NCBI RefSeq assembly: GCF_029266915.1
Contig: NZ_JARIEF010000030.1
Location: forward strand, 1 to 40,864
Source: Tissierella sp.
Lineage (GTDB): Bacteria > Bacillota > Clostridia > Tissierellales > Tissierellaceae
Direction: 5' to 3'
DNA length: 40,864 nt
Position 1 is the stretch's first letter. Every line of letters starts with the position of its first letter. Below, piece by piece: positions 8,681 through 17,498 of this stretch. The position numbers and the translations under genes were made by a program. The notes beneath the pieces were generated by a model. The model did no database searches. It saw only the letters and a program-made list of their open reading frames with translations, and was not told where the DNA came from.

Positions 8681-10135
8681 ATGAGAGACTACGATAAACT
8701 GATATTTGAACTTTCAAAAACAGGTAGAAAAGGTTATATGCTTCCGCCTCTAGATGTAGAAGACAAATCTATAAGTGAGTTTTTTCCAGAAGAATTTATA
8801 AACGAAAATCCTCTTACTCTACCAGAAGTAAATGAATTTGAAGTAATAAGACACTACACAAATCTTTCTAATAAAAACTACGGATTGGACACAGGATTCT
8901 ATCCACTTGGATCTTGTACAATGAAATATAATCCTAAAATAAATGAAAACACAGCAAGAATTGATGGTTTTGCTAACCTTCATCCTCGTCAAAGAGAAGA
9001 CTGTACTCAAGGTGCACTTCAAGTAATGTACGAATTACAAGAATCTTTAGAGGAAATTGCAGGAATGGATCAAATTACACTTCAACCTGCAGCAGGAGCT
9101 CACGGTGAGCTTACAGGAATTATGGTAATAAAAGCATTCCATGAGAAAAATGGAGATACTAAGAGAGATACTATAATAGTTCCAGACTCAGCACACGGAA
9201 CTAACCCTGCAACTGCAGCAATGGCTGGATATAAAATATTAGAAGTAAAGTCAACTGATAAAGGTTTAGTAGACGTTGAAGCATTAAGAGCTCTTGTTGA
9301 TGAAAACACTGCAGGACTTATGTTGACTAACCCTAATACATTAGGAATATTTGAAAAAGATATTCAGGAAATAGCTGACATTGTTCACGATGCCGGCGGT
9401 CAGCTTTACTATGATGGAGCAAACGCAAACGCTATACTAGGTCATGCAAGACCTGGAGATATGGGATTTGACGTTGTTCACTTCAACATCCATAAAACAT
9501 TCTCAACACCTCACGGTGGAGGGGGACCAGGATGTGGACCTGTAGGAGTTAAGAAACATTTAACTGAATTCCTTCCAGTTCCAATAGTAGCAAAAGACGG
9601 AGACAGATACTTCTTAGACTACGAAATAGAAAACACTATAGGAAAGGTAAAAGACTTCTATGGTCACTTTGGTATCATAGTTAGAGCTTACACTTATATC
9701 TTAACTATGGGTAGTGATGGACTTAAGCAAGCATCAGCAATGGCTGTGCTAAACGCTAACTATATGTTACACAAGTTGAAAGATGATTATTATGTACCAA
9801 TAGATACTATTTATAAGCATGAGTTCGTATTGTCAGGACTAAAAGGCGGTCTTCAAGAAGCAACAACTCTTGATATTGCCAAAAGATTATTAGACTTTGG
9901 TTTCCATCCTCCTACAGTATACTTCCCTCTTATTATAAAGGAAGCAATGATGATAGAACCAACTGAGACTGAAAGTAAAGAAACTTTAGATGAATTTATA
10001 GATGCTTTATTAGCTATAGCTAAAGAAGCTAAAGAAGATCCTTCTATACTAAAAGAAGCGCCACACGATACAATAGTTAGAAGGCCAGATGAAACTAAAG
10101 CTGCTAGAAATCCAGTTGTAACTTATAAGGAGTAG
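8681..10135 (+). CDS. gcvPB: Glycine dehydrogenase (decarboxylating) subunit 2
   Basis: The PLP-carrying half of the P protein, 484 residues. The Schiff-base lysine is K272 in [18 protein letters not shown]. Other conserved stretches are [15 protein letters not shown] and [15 protein letters not shown]. It starts on the base after the gcvPA stop, with GGAGGGG inside the upstream gene, so equal synthesis of both subunits by coupled translation is likely. The split P protein is the form typical of Bacillota and archaea, unlike the single GcvP of enterobacteria. Confidence 0.97.
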   Translation: MRDYDKLIFELSKTGRKGYMLPPLDVEDKSISEFFPEEFINENPLTLPEVNEFEVIRHYTNLSNKNYGLDTGFYPLGSCTMKYNPKINENTARIDGFANLHPRQREDCTQGALQVMYELQESLEEIAGMDQITLQPAAGAHGELTGIMVIKAFHEKNGDTKRDTIIVPDSAHGTNPATAAMAGYKILEVKSTDKGLVDVEALRALVDENTAGLMLTNPNTLGIFEKDIQEIADIVHDAGGQLYYDGANANAILGHARPGDMGFDVVHFNIHKTFSTPHGGGGPGCGPVGVKKHLTEFLPVPIVAKDGDRYFLDYEIENTIGKVKDFYGHFGIIVRAYTYILTMGSDGLKQASAMAVLNANYMLHKLKDDYYVPIDTIYKHEFVLSGLKGGLQEATTLDIAKRLLDFGFHPPTVYFPLIIKEAMMIEPTETESKETLDEFIDALLAIAKEAKEDPSILKEAPHDTIVRRPDETKAARNPVVTYKE

Positions 10136-10143
10136 ATTGAGCC

Positions 10144-11562
10144 ATGACTAAAGATATTGCAATAATAGGAGCAGGTCCGGGAGGATATGTTGCTGCTATT
10201 CGAGCAGCTCAAATTGGAGCAAATGTATATTTAATCGAAAATAGAGAAATTGGTGGAACATGCCTCAACAGAGGCTGTATCCCTACCAAAACTTATTTTA
10301 AAAATGCAGAGTTTATGAGAGACGTAAGAAGATCTGAAGAATTTGGTCTTAAGATAGATAATTATGATCTTGATGGAGAAGTACTTCAATCCAGAAAAAA
10401 CAAGGTTGTTAACGATCTTGTTGGTGGAATCGAAAAACTTCTTGAATCCTATAAAAATATAGAAGTTATAAACGGTACAGCTTCTATTAAGGATAAAAAC
10501 ACTGTTATGGTAGATGTTAAAGAAGGAGAAGACAGAGAGATAAAAGTAGATAATATTATAATAGCTACTGGTTCAACTCCCCAAATGACGGAAACTAAAG
10601 GAGTAGATCTTAAAGGTGTAATAACATCGGATGATTTACTTGAGATGAATGAAATACCAAAGAGTTTAGTTGTAGTAGGTGGAGGAGTAATAGGTCTTGA
10701 GTTTGCAAGTATATATCAAGAGCTAGGAACACAAGTTACTCTTTTAGCTTCTAGAATACTAAAGGACATGGATAAAGAGATATCAAGACGTCTTCCAATG
10801 TTCTTTAAAAAACAAGGAATGACAGTTTATACAGATATTAGAGCTAAAGAAATCCAACAAGATGGAGACTCTTTAAAAGTTCTAGCAAAGTATAAGGAAA
10901 AAGACGAAGAAATAGAAGTAACAGCTGATTATGTTTTAATAGCTTCGGGAAGAAAACCAGTAACTGAAGGATTAGGACTTGAAGAACTTGGTATAGAATT
11001 TGATAGAACAGGTATACAAACTGATGAAAATTATGAAACAAATATCAAAGGAATATATGCAATTGGAGATGTTAACAACCTGGGTGTTCAGTTAGCTCAC
11101 GTTGCATCAAGCCAGGGAACATTTGTTGTAGAAACAATCCTTGGAGAAAATCCAGATATAAACCTAGATGTTTGGCCAAGTTGTATATTTACGCTGCCGG
11201 AAGTTTCATTTGTTGGTAAAACTGAAGATGAACTTAAGCAAGCGGGAGTAGAATTCAATTCAAGTAAGTTCTTATTTTCAGCAAATGGTAAGGCACTTTC
11301 CCTTGAAGAGGGGGAAGGATTTATAAAGGTGTTTAGTTCTAAAGAAGACGATAAACTTCTGGGAGTTACAATACTAGGTCCTCATGCAAATGATTTAATT
11401 CATGAAGGAGCACTTGTAATATCCAATGGACTTGGAATAGATGCTATAACAAGAACTATTCATGCTCACCCAACTCTAAGTGAAGCTTTTATAGAATCAG
11501 TAGAAGGACTTCATGATAGAGCTATTCATATGGCACCGCCTAGAAGGAAAAGAAAAAGATAA
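10144..11562 (+). CDS. lpdA: Dihydrolipoyl dehydrogenase (L protein)
   Basis: A 472-residue flavoprotein disulfide reductase that reoxidises the dihydrolipoyl arm of GcvH with NAD. It has the FAD site GAGPGG (residues 9-14), the redox disulfide C40-C45 in GGTCLNRGCIPTK, a second nucleotide-binding site VVVGGGVIGLEFAS, the second FAD motif IYAIGDV, and the C-terminal catalytic HAHPTLSEAF. There is no N-terminal lipoyl domain. It begins eight bases after gcvPB and ends the operon at a terminator, so it is probably dedicated to glycine cleavage. Confidence 0.95.
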   Translation: MTKDIAIIGAGPGGYVAAIRAAQIGANVYLIENREIGGTCLNRGCIPTKTYFKNAEFMRDVRRSEEFGLKIDNYDLDGEVLQSRKNKVVNDLVGGIEKLLESYKNIEVINGTASIKDKNTVMVDVKEGEDREIKVDNIIIATGSTPQMTETKGVDLKGVITSDDLLEMNEIPKSLVVVGGGVIGLEFASIYQELGTQVTLLASRILKDMDKEISRRLPMFFKKQGMTVYTDIRAKEIQQDGDSLKVLAKYKEKDEEIEVTADYVLIASGRKPVTEGLGLEELGIEFDRTGIQTDENYETNIKGIYAIGDVNNLGVQLAHVASSQGTFVVETILGENPDINLDVWPSCIFTLPEVSFVGKTEDELKQAGVEFNSSKFLFSANGKALSLEEGEGFIKVFSSKEDDKLLGVTILGPHANDLIHEGALVISNGLGIDAITRTIHAHPTLSEAFIESVEGLHDRAIHMAPPRRKRKR

Positions 11563-11568
11563 ATAGAT

Positions 11569-11605
11569 AATGAGAAAGATATTTTGATATCTTTCTCATT
11601 TTTTA
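11569..11605 (+). terminator. Rho-independent terminator of the gcv operon
   Basis: A 14-base perfect stem (11569-11582 with 11587-11600, core GAGAAAGATAT) with the loop TTTG, followed by TTTTATT. Confidence 0.9.
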
Positions 11606-11662
11606 TTAATTCAAAAATAAGATTGCGACTCTATTTATAAGAGCTTGGAAAGAGAGGTAAAT

Positions 11663-12304
11663 GTGAAAAATAAAAAGAAACTATCAACAGGAAAAACTAT
11701 ACTCAACATAGTACTTATAATAATATTTTTAACTCTTGGATTTCTAGTTAGAAATACAGGCGAGGGCATTTTGTTTGATATAAAGGTATTAGAAATTTTC
11801 CATAAAGCTACAAACCCGACTATTTTAAGCTTTATGAAAGTAATTTCATTTCTGGGTGCAGAAAAATTTTTAGTTCCAGTGATGTTTATTGTGATAGTTT
11901 ATAACGTGGCAAAGAAAAAAAATAGAGAAGCCATATTTCTAATAGTAAATACACTGGGAAGTTTTTTTCTGAATTCACTTATAAAGCAAGTATTTCAAAG
12001 AACAAGACCTTTTGATTTTTCACTGGTCAAACAAGGCGGACTAAGCTATCCAAGTGGACACTCCATGGTGGTTATGAGTATGTATTTAGCTTTGTTCTAT
12101 CTCTTAACTAAAAACCAAGAAAATAGAAACAAACGAATTGTAATAGGAGTGTTAGCTGGCGGTTATATAGCCATGATGGGCATTAGTAGGATGTATTTGG
12201 GAGTTCACTGGCCAACTGATATAATAGGAGGATATATATGCGGCTATCTTCTCTATCAAACAAGTAAAAAGTTAATAATGGAGAAAATAAATATAGATAA
12301 ATAA
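11663..12304 (+). CDS. PAP2-family membrane phosphatase
   Basis: A 213-residue integral membrane protein of the type 2 phosphatidic acid phosphatase family. The three family motifs are complete: KQVFQRTRP (K108 to R115-P116), PSGH (130-133) and SRMYLGVHWPTD (S175-R176, H182, D186). Members dephosphorylate lipid phosphates such as phosphatidylglycerophosphate or undecaprenyl pyrophosphate; the substrate cannot be told here. I start at the GTG at 11663, five bases after AGAGAGG; an in-frame TTG at 11645 is possible but lacks a good site. It appears to be transcribed alone. Confidence 0.88.
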   Translation: MKNKKKLSTGKTILNIVLIIIFLTLGFLVRNTGEGILFDIKVLEIFHKATNPTILSFMKVISFLGAEKFLVPVMFIVIVYNVAKKKNREAIFLIVNTLGSFFLNSLIKQVFQRTRPFDFSLVKQGGLSYPSGHSMVVMSMYLALFYLLTKNQENRNKRIVIGVLAGGYIAMMGISRMYLGVHWPTDIIGGYICGYLLYQTSKKLIMEKINIDK

Positions 12305-12330
12305 ACATAGATAAATAAACATAGATAAAT
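12288..12330 (+). repeat. Three tandem 14-base repeats at the end of the PAP2 gene
   Basis: The unit TAAACATAGATAAA occurs at 12302-12315 and 12316-12329, and once with C changed to T at 12288-12301. The first copy codes the last residues (NIDK) of the phosphatase and the stop lies at the junction with the second copy. It looks like replication slippage. Confidence 0.7.
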
Positions 12331-12365
12331 TAATTTATAATAATAGATATATTACAATCTATAAC

Positions 12366-12394
12366 TTGATTTTTTGCTGAGTCGGCTATATAAT
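12366..12394 (+). promoter_or_regulatory. Candidate sigma-A promoter for the YeiH-type transporter
   Basis: TTGATT (12366-12371), 17 bases, then TATAAT (12389-12394). The predicted start near 12401 leaves a very short leader containing only the ribosome-binding site AAAAGGAGGAG. Confidence 0.65.
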
Positions 12395-12417
12395 CAAGAG
12401 ATAAAAGGAGGAGTCTT

Positions 12418-13434
12418 ATGAATGGACATAATAAGAAAAGTTTAATTTCTGGTATTGTATTTGCAATACTTATAGCCTTTCCGTCTTGGTTTTTAGGTAG
12501 GCAATTTCCAGTTATAGGGGGACCAGTTTTTGCAATTATAATAGGGCTCATATTAGGTATTTTCTATAGTAACGATAAACTTGTTCCTGGAATATCATTT
12601 ACAGCTAAAAAGATACTTCAATATTCAATAGTATTATTAGGATTTAGCATGAATTTATACAATATACTAGAAGTTGGTAAAAATTCTTTACTTATAATTG
12701 TTTCAACAATATCGGCTGCTTTAATAACCGCATACCTTGTAAGTAAGTTTTTAAAGATCCCTCAAAAAACAGCAATTTTAATAGGTGTTGGATCTTCAAT
12801 ATGTGGAGGATCTGCAATAGCAGCTACAGCACCAGCTATTAATGCAGAAAGTGAAGATGTTGCGAAAGCTATTTCAACTATATTTTTCTTTAATGTTATA
12901 GCAGCATTAATATTTCCAAGTATAGGAAAGTTTTTAGGCATGACAGACTATGGTTTTGGGATGTTTGCCGGAACGGCTGTAAATGACACATCATCTGTAG
13001 TAGCTGCAGCAACAACATGGTCAGTTATGGCAGGAAATAACACGGCTCTTGAAATGGCTACTATAGTAAAATTAACTAGAACTCTGGCAATAATACCAAT
13101 TACATTTGTACTAGCACTTTATACGGCTAAAAAGGAAAAATCGAAAGATCAATCTAAAGATTTTAGTCTTATGAAGATATTTCCGTGGTTTATAGTATAT
13201 TTTTTAATAGCTGCGATAATTAACACTATTTTTTCTCTTGATCCATCTATATCATCTAGCCTAGTAACTCTTGGCAAATTTATGATAACAATGGCTATGG
13301 CAGCAATTGGTTTTAATACAGATGTTAAATCTTTAATCCAAGGTGGAATAAAACCCATATTATTGGGTTTGCTATGCTGGATAGCGGTAGCTTTAACTTC
13401 TTTGGCGGCTCAAACATTATTAGGTATATGGTAG
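12418..13434 (+). CDS. YeiH/UPF0324-family membrane transporter
   Basis: A 338-residue, about ten-segment membrane protein of the YeiH (UPF0324) family, annotated elsewhere as putative sulfate or anion exporters. Family motifs visible are VLLGFSMNLYNI, GVGSSICGGSAIAATAPAI and GFGMFAGTAVNDTSSVVAA, with KLTRTLAIIP later. The start has AAAAGGAGGAG upstream. It stands alone between its own promoter and a bidirectional terminator; the LysR-type regulator often found next to yeiH is absent. The substrate is not known from sequence. Confidence 0.85.
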   Translation: MNGHNKKSLISGIVFAILIAFPSWFLGRQFPVIGGPVFAIIIGLILGIFYSNDKLVPGISFTAKKILQYSIVLLGFSMNLYNILEVGKNSLLIIVSTISAALITAYLVSKFLKIPQKTAILIGVGSSICGGSAIAATAPAINAESEDVAKAISTIFFFNVIAALIFPSIGKFLGMTDYGFGMFAGTAVNDTSSVVAAATTWSVMAGNNTALEMATIVKLTRTLAIIPITFVLALYTAKKEKSKDQSKDFSLMKIFPWFIVYFLIAAIINTIFSLDPSISSSLVTLGKFMITMAMAAIGFNTDVKSLIQGGIKPILLGLLCWIAVALTSLAAQTLLGIW

Positions 13435-13455
13435 GTAATAAAATAAATATTTAAT

Positions 13456-13494
13456 AAAAAATAAGACTTCCTGATATGGGAAGTCTTATTTTTT
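13456..13494. terminator. Bidirectional terminator between convergent genes
   Basis: A 16-base perfect inverted repeat (13456-13471 with 13479-13494, core AATAAGACTTCC) with A-run and T-run flanks inside the arms. It can stop the plus-strand transporter transcript and the minus-strand ABC exporter transcript that end on either side. Confidence 0.9.
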
Positions 13495-13539
13495 ACAGTT
13501 AGAAAAGTAAACTCCTATTTTTAATCTTCAGAAGTTTAA

Positions 13540-15354
13540 TTATCCAAGAACTATTTTACTTTCTTCTTCTATAAATTGGTTTTTGTAGAGATCATAATAA
13601 TAACCTTTTTCTTCTATTAACTCTCTATGGGATCCGGCTTCTATAATCCGACCATCTTCTATAACCAGGATTTTATCCGCGCCTCTTATAGTAGAGAGCC
13701 TGTGGGCTATAATGAAACTAGTCCTGCCCTCTAAAACGGTCTTTATAGCCTCTTGAACTATTATCTCAGTCTCGGTATCAATAGAGGAGGTTGCCTCGTC
13801 TAAGACGAAGAGTCTGGGGTTTCTAACTATAGCCCTTGCAAAAGATATAAGCTGCTTTTCTCCAGTTGAAAGAAGTCCTCCTCCTTCACCTATATCAGTC
13901 TTATATCCATCTTCGAGTTTACTTATAAAGTCGTGAATATTTAAAAGCTTGCAGACATCTTTTATATCTTTATCTGTCGCATTTAAATTACCATATCTTA
14001 TATTATCTTCTACAGTTCCGCTAAAGAGATGAGGTGATTGAAGAACGTATCCTAGATTATCGTGTATCCAGTTTTGAGGCATATCCCTATAGTCTATTCC
14101 ATCTATAAAAACCTGACCCTTTGTTGGTTCATAAAACCTGCAAAAAAGATTGACTATAGTACTTTTTCCAGCTCCTGTTTCTCCAACGAGTGCTATAGTT
14201 TGACCGCTTTTTACATCTAGATCAAAGTCCTTAAGGATAGGTTCGCTATCGTTATAAGAAAAAGATACTCCTTTAAAAACCACATCCCCTTTTATAGTTG
14301 GCCAGTTTTCTTTTTTAGGATTAAATATATCTCCATATTTTTTTATTACTTCACTTTTGTCTTGTATCTCAGGAACCTCATTTATAAGGGCGAAGATTCT
14401 CTCAGCAGAAGCTTGAGCTGATTGAAGCTCTGCAAATATAACAGCCATCTGTCTTACCGGTTCAAAGAGTTGTGCTGCATAAGTTATAAAAACAACTAAA
14501 GTTCCATAGGAAATTATATTCTTGATTAAAAAATCTCCTCCAAAGCTTACCGAAAGAGCAACACCCACACTTCCAAGAACTAAGACAATAGGAAGGTAGA
14601 GAGAGGATAAGATAACTGCCTTAATAGAAGATAGCCTCATACCTTTAGTTATAGACATAAACTCATCTAAATTAACATCTTCACGAGCTAACGACTTGGT
14701 AGTTTTAGCTCCTTGTATATCTTCGTTAAAGGCCGACGTTATCTCCGAGTTTTTGCTTCTTACAATTCTTTGAGCGTCGAGTATTCTCTTTTGAAAATAT
14801 ACACTTACTATAGCTACAAAAGGTATAACTGAAAGAACTATAAGAGCAAGCTTAAAGTTTAAAATCATCATGGCAATAGTTATCCCAAGCATCACAAAAA
14901 GCCCCCAAGATAGATCTACAAGGCCCCAGGAGATAGTTTCACTAAGTCTTTGTATATCTGACGTCATCCTACTCATAATCCATCCAGCAGCTCTTTGATC
15001 GTAATAAGACAGGGAGAGTTCCTGAAGTTTTTTAAAGGATATTGTTCTTATATCATAGGCCATTTTAGTTTCAAGTTTTCCAGCCTTAGATATAAAAAGA
15101 AAAATAGTTGCTGAGAAAACAAAAGATCCAAGTAGGTAGATCAAGGAAAATATACCTATACCATCAAGATTCTTCTTTACTACAAAATTGTCTATTGAAT
15201 ACTTAGTCATCAAAGGAAAAATAGTATCAAAGGCAGCAGTTACTATCATAATAAAAACTAAAATTATAAAATCCTTCTTATAGGGTTTTAATATCTTAAA
15301 AAAGTCTTTCCATATACTTAAATTTAATCCATCTTTTACTTCTTCGTTTTTCAT
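13540..15354 (-). CDS. Heterodimeric ABC exporter subunit with catalytic Walker B glutamate (BmrD/YheH-like)
   Basis: A 604-residue half-transporter: a six-segment exporter membrane domain (about 25-325), then an ATPase domain. Walker A is GETGAGKST, Walker B VLDEATSSID keeps the catalytic glutamate, and the switch histidine is in IIAHRLST. The signature is the degenerate LSTGEKQ instead of LSGGQ. Such asymmetry is typical of heterodimeric exporters like BmrCD, LmrCD and TM287/288, where one of the two ATP sites does not hydrolyse. AGGAGG precedes the ATG and the partner gene ends nine bases upstream. Multidrug or lipid export is likely; the substrate is unknown. Confidence 0.88.
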   Translation of the reverse strand: MKNEEVKDGLNLSIWKDFFKILKPYKKDFIILVFIMIVTAAFDTIFPLMTKYSIDNFVVKKNLDGIGIFSLIYLLGSFVFSATIFLFISKAGKLETKMAYDIRTISFKKLQELSLSYYDQRAAGWIMSRMTSDIQRLSETISWGLVDLSWGLFVMLGITIAMMILNFKLALIVLSVIPFVAIVSVYFQKRILDAQRIVRSKNSEITSAFNEDIQGAKTTKSLAREDVNLDEFMSITKGMRLSSIKAVILSSLYLPIVLVLGSVGVALSVSFGGDFLIKNIISYGTLVVFITYAAQLFEPVRQMAVIFAELQSAQASAERIFALINEVPEIQDKSEVIKKYGDIFNPKKENWPTIKGDVVFKGVSFSYNDSEPILKDFDLDVKSGQTIALVGETGAGKSTIVNLFCRFYEPTKGQVFIDGIDYRDMPQNWIHDNLGYVLQSPHLFSGTVEDNIRYGNLNATDKDIKDVCKLLNIHDFISKLEDGYKTDIGEGGGLLSTGEKQLISFARAIVRNPRLFVLDEATSSIDTETEIIVQEAIKTVLEGRTSFIIAHRLSTIRGADKILVIEDGRIIEAGSHRELIEEKGYYYDLYKNQFIEEESKIVLG

Positions 15355-15363
15355 AAATGCCTC

Positions 15364-17157
15364 CTAATTTGCTATAACTTTATCATCATAAGAACTTTGA
15401 GCCTGGAATACTCTTTTATACAAACCTTCTTCACCTATAAGTTCTTTATGAGTTCCTCGTTGAACAATCTGGCCCTTATCAAGCACAAAGATTATATCAG
15501 CTTCTGAAACTGTAGATATTCTATGAGAGATTACGATAGTTGTAGACTTTTCATTTCGGCTCTTAAGAGAACTTCTTATTTCTCGGTCAGTAGTTGAATC
15601 CACTGCAGAAAGAGAGTCATCGAAGATTATGATAGGCAGGTCTCTTATAAGTGTTCTAGCTATAGCCATCCTCTGTTTTTGTCCACCGGAGAGAGAAACA
15701 CCTCTCTCTCCTACTAGGGTTTCATATCCTTCCTTAAATTCTAATATATCATCATGTATAAAAGAAGACTTTGCAGCACTTACAACATTCTTATCTGGAA
15801 GCTGAGGATTGGAAAGTCTTATATTTTCTCTAATTGTTTTAGCATAGAGAAATGTTTCTTGAAGTATAAGGCCTATGTTTCTCCTAACCCAGTTTCTATC
15901 TATAGAATTTAATTCCTGGCCATCAAGAGTTATAGAACCCCTTTCATAGTCATATAACCTGTCTATAAGGCTAATAAGAGTAGATTTACCAGAACCCGTT
16001 GGTCCTATAAAAGCAGCAGTCTGTCCTTGTTTTATTTTAAAAGATATATTCCTCAGTACATCTTTACCATCTTCATAGGAAAAAGATAGATTATTAAATT
16101 CTAAAATTCCCTTGATAGGATTTTGGACTCCAGTTGGGGCTAAATCTTCAATAGGCTCATTTAAAATTTCTTCGATTCTTTTTATAGAAACAAAAGCTTT
16201 ACCCATATCGGTAAGAGTTCTACCCATCTGCCTTATAGGCCACACCAACATATTGATGTAAGTTGTAAAGGTAAAGAGGGTTCCAATAGATATAACTCCC
16301 CTAACAGCAAAGAAACTTCCAACTACTATAACAAGACCTATTTGAGTTATATTTAGTAGATCCGATAGAGCCCAGTAATAGGAAAGATTTAGAACTAGCT
16401 TGTTTGTAAGCTTCATATAAGTTTTATTTTTCTCGTCAAAATTTTCTATTTCATGTTTTTGTCTGGAAAAAGCCTTAACAACCCTAACTCCAATTATATT
16501 TTCTTGAAGAGTGGAGGTAAGAGCGGCTTCTGCTTCATCAGAAGCTGTAAAATTTGTTTTTATCTTTTTGAAAAAGTAAATCGAAAAGATAAAGGTTATA
16601 GGAAGCAGGGCTACTGAAATAAAGGCAAGGGTTGGATTTATAGAAAGCATAACTATGAATATAAATAGGAGCATAAAGATCGAACCAATAACCTCCATAA
16701 CCTGAATAGCTAAAAACTTTCTAATAGTCTCAACGTCCGATGTACATCTTTGAATAAGATCACCAGTTTCTGCTTTTACATGATACTTATAAGGAAGGCG
16801 CTGAATATGATCGTAAAGATCATTCTTAATGTTTTCAACTATACGCTCAGCTGCCTGACTGGAAAGAGTGTTTTTTATATATAAAAATACTCCCCTAAGC
16901 AGAGCTATAGAGATTATAATAAGCCCTATCTTATAGAGATTATCCCTTAAATCCTCCCTGCCGCCTAGAGCATTTACAGCCCTTAAAAAAAATACAGACT
17001 CAATCTCAAGATCGCCTATAATTGAGTCTATTGTAGTTCTTAAAACTAAAGGACTCAGGATTACAATAAATTGAGATGTTATAACTGATATAATTCCAAA
17101 AAGATATAGTCCCCGATATCCCTTAGTAAAACTGAGAAGCTTTTTAAATTCTTTCAA
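15364..17157 (-). CDS. Heterodimeric ABC exporter subunit with degenerate Walker B (BmrC/YheI-like)
   Basis: The partner half-transporter, 597 residues if translation starts at the TTG at 17157, which has AAAGGGGG seven bases upstream. A longer frame to an ATG at 17196 has no clear ribosome-binding site. Exporter membrane domain about 1-305; Walker A GPTGSGKST near 385; perfect signature LSGGQKQR; Walker B IIIFDDSLSAVD, with aspartate where the catalytic glutamate should be. Thus this subunit has a good signature and poor Walker B, while its partner has the reverse, and both defects fall in the same composite ATP site. The gene follows a leader peptide and terminator that look like an attenuator. 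Confidence 0.88.
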   Translation of the reverse strand: MKEFKKLLSFTKGYRGLYLFGIISVITSQFIVILSPLVLRTTIDSIIGDLEIESVFFLRAVNALGGREDLRDNLYKIGLIIISIALLRGVFLYIKNTLSSQAAERIVENIKNDLYDHIQRLPYKYHVKAETGDLIQRCTSDVETIRKFLAIQVMEVIGSIFMLLFIFIVMLSINPTLAFISVALLPITFIFSIYFFKKIKTNFTASDEAEAALTSTLQENIIGVRVVKAFSRQKHEIENFDEKNKTYMKLTNKLVLNLSYYWALSDLLNITQIGLVIVVGSFFAVRGVISIGTLFTFTTYINMLVWPIRQMGRTLTDMGKAFVSIKRIEEILNEPIEDLAPTGVQNPIKGILEFNNLSFSYEDGKDVLRNISFKIKQGQTAAFIGPTGSGKSTLISLIDRLYDYERGSITLDGQELNSIDRNWVRRNIGLILQETFLYAKTIRENIRLSNPQLPDKNVVSAAKSSFIHDDILEFKEGYETLVGERGVSLSGGQKQRMAIARTLIRDLPIIIFDDSLSAVDSTTDREIRSSLKSRNEKSTTIVISHRISTVSEADIIFVLDKGQIVQRGTHKELIGEEGLYKRVFQAQSSYDDKVIAN

Positions 17158-17214
17158 ATAAATTCCCCCTTTAAATATAAGACAAATATTAAACAAAACA
17201 TACTACAATAAAAA

Positions 17215-17240
17215 AGCCATAGGTATGCATACCTATGGCT
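17215..17240 (-). terminator. Terminator hairpin inside the leader of the ABC exporter operon (candidate attenuator)
   Basis: A perfect 26-base palindrome (arms 17240-17228 and 17227-17215; core CATAGGTATG / CATACCTATG) followed on the minus strand by TTTTTT. This is a strong Rho-independent terminator for minus-strand transcription, placed 58 bases upstream of the first exporter gene rather than after a gene. That position points to conditional termination. Confidence 0.8.
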
Positions 17241-17337
17241 AGACTTTAATCCTCATCTTGATCTTGACTGCAAAAAATCAATCCCCATCCATAAATATAA
17301 GTTCTAGGACAGCTAAAGGATCAATATTTAAAAAAAA

Positions 17338-17412
17338 TCAAATTTTATCTATAGGTTGCGATTGTAAAATATTATATTTTAATTTAAATCCAAAATCTTT
17401 TAATTTGTTCAT
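17338..17412 (-). CDS. Putative 24-residue leader peptide upstream of the ABC exporter
   Basis: Reads MNKLKDFGFKLKYNILQSQP followed by IDKI and TGA. The ATG has a very strong ribosome-binding site AAAAGGAGG, which is inside a stem: AGGTTGCGA over the ribosome-binding site pairs perfectly with TCGCAACCT in codons 17-20 (plus-strand 17416-17424 and 17353-17361). The next bases, ACCTAT, can also pair with ATAGGT in the upstream arm of the terminator. This resembles the translation-dependent attenuation described for bmrB-bmrCD of Bacillus subtilis. No similarity of the peptide itself is recognised. It might instead be the start of a decayed small gene, since the same frame stays open for 19 codons past the TGA. 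Confidence 0.5.
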   Translation of the reverse strand: MNKLKDFGFKLKYNILQSQPIDKI

Positions 17413-17445
17413 GGCTCGCAACCTCCTTTTTTTACTTATAATTCA

Positions 17446-17473
17446 ATTATATGAGAATTTTTAGAAAAGTCAA
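17446..17473 (-). promoter_or_regulatory. Candidate sigma-A promoter of the leader-ABC exporter operon
   Basis: On the minus strand, TTGACT (17473-17468), 16 bases, then TATAAT (17451-17446). The start would be near 17439, just ahead of the leader peptide's ribosome-binding site. It lies between the Crp/Fnr-type gene and the leader. Confidence 0.7.
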
Positions 17474-17498
17474 CAATTATTTCGAAAATCGAACAAAT

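Noticed and set aside
17215-17240. 26-base palindrome as a regulator operator
   Set aside because: It is directly followed by six Ts on the minus strand and lies in the exporter leader, so a terminator explains it better.
17258-17464. Plus-strand 68-codon open frame
   Set aside because: No ribosome-binding site and unlikely composition; it is antisense to the leader peptide region and terminator of the ABC exporter operon.
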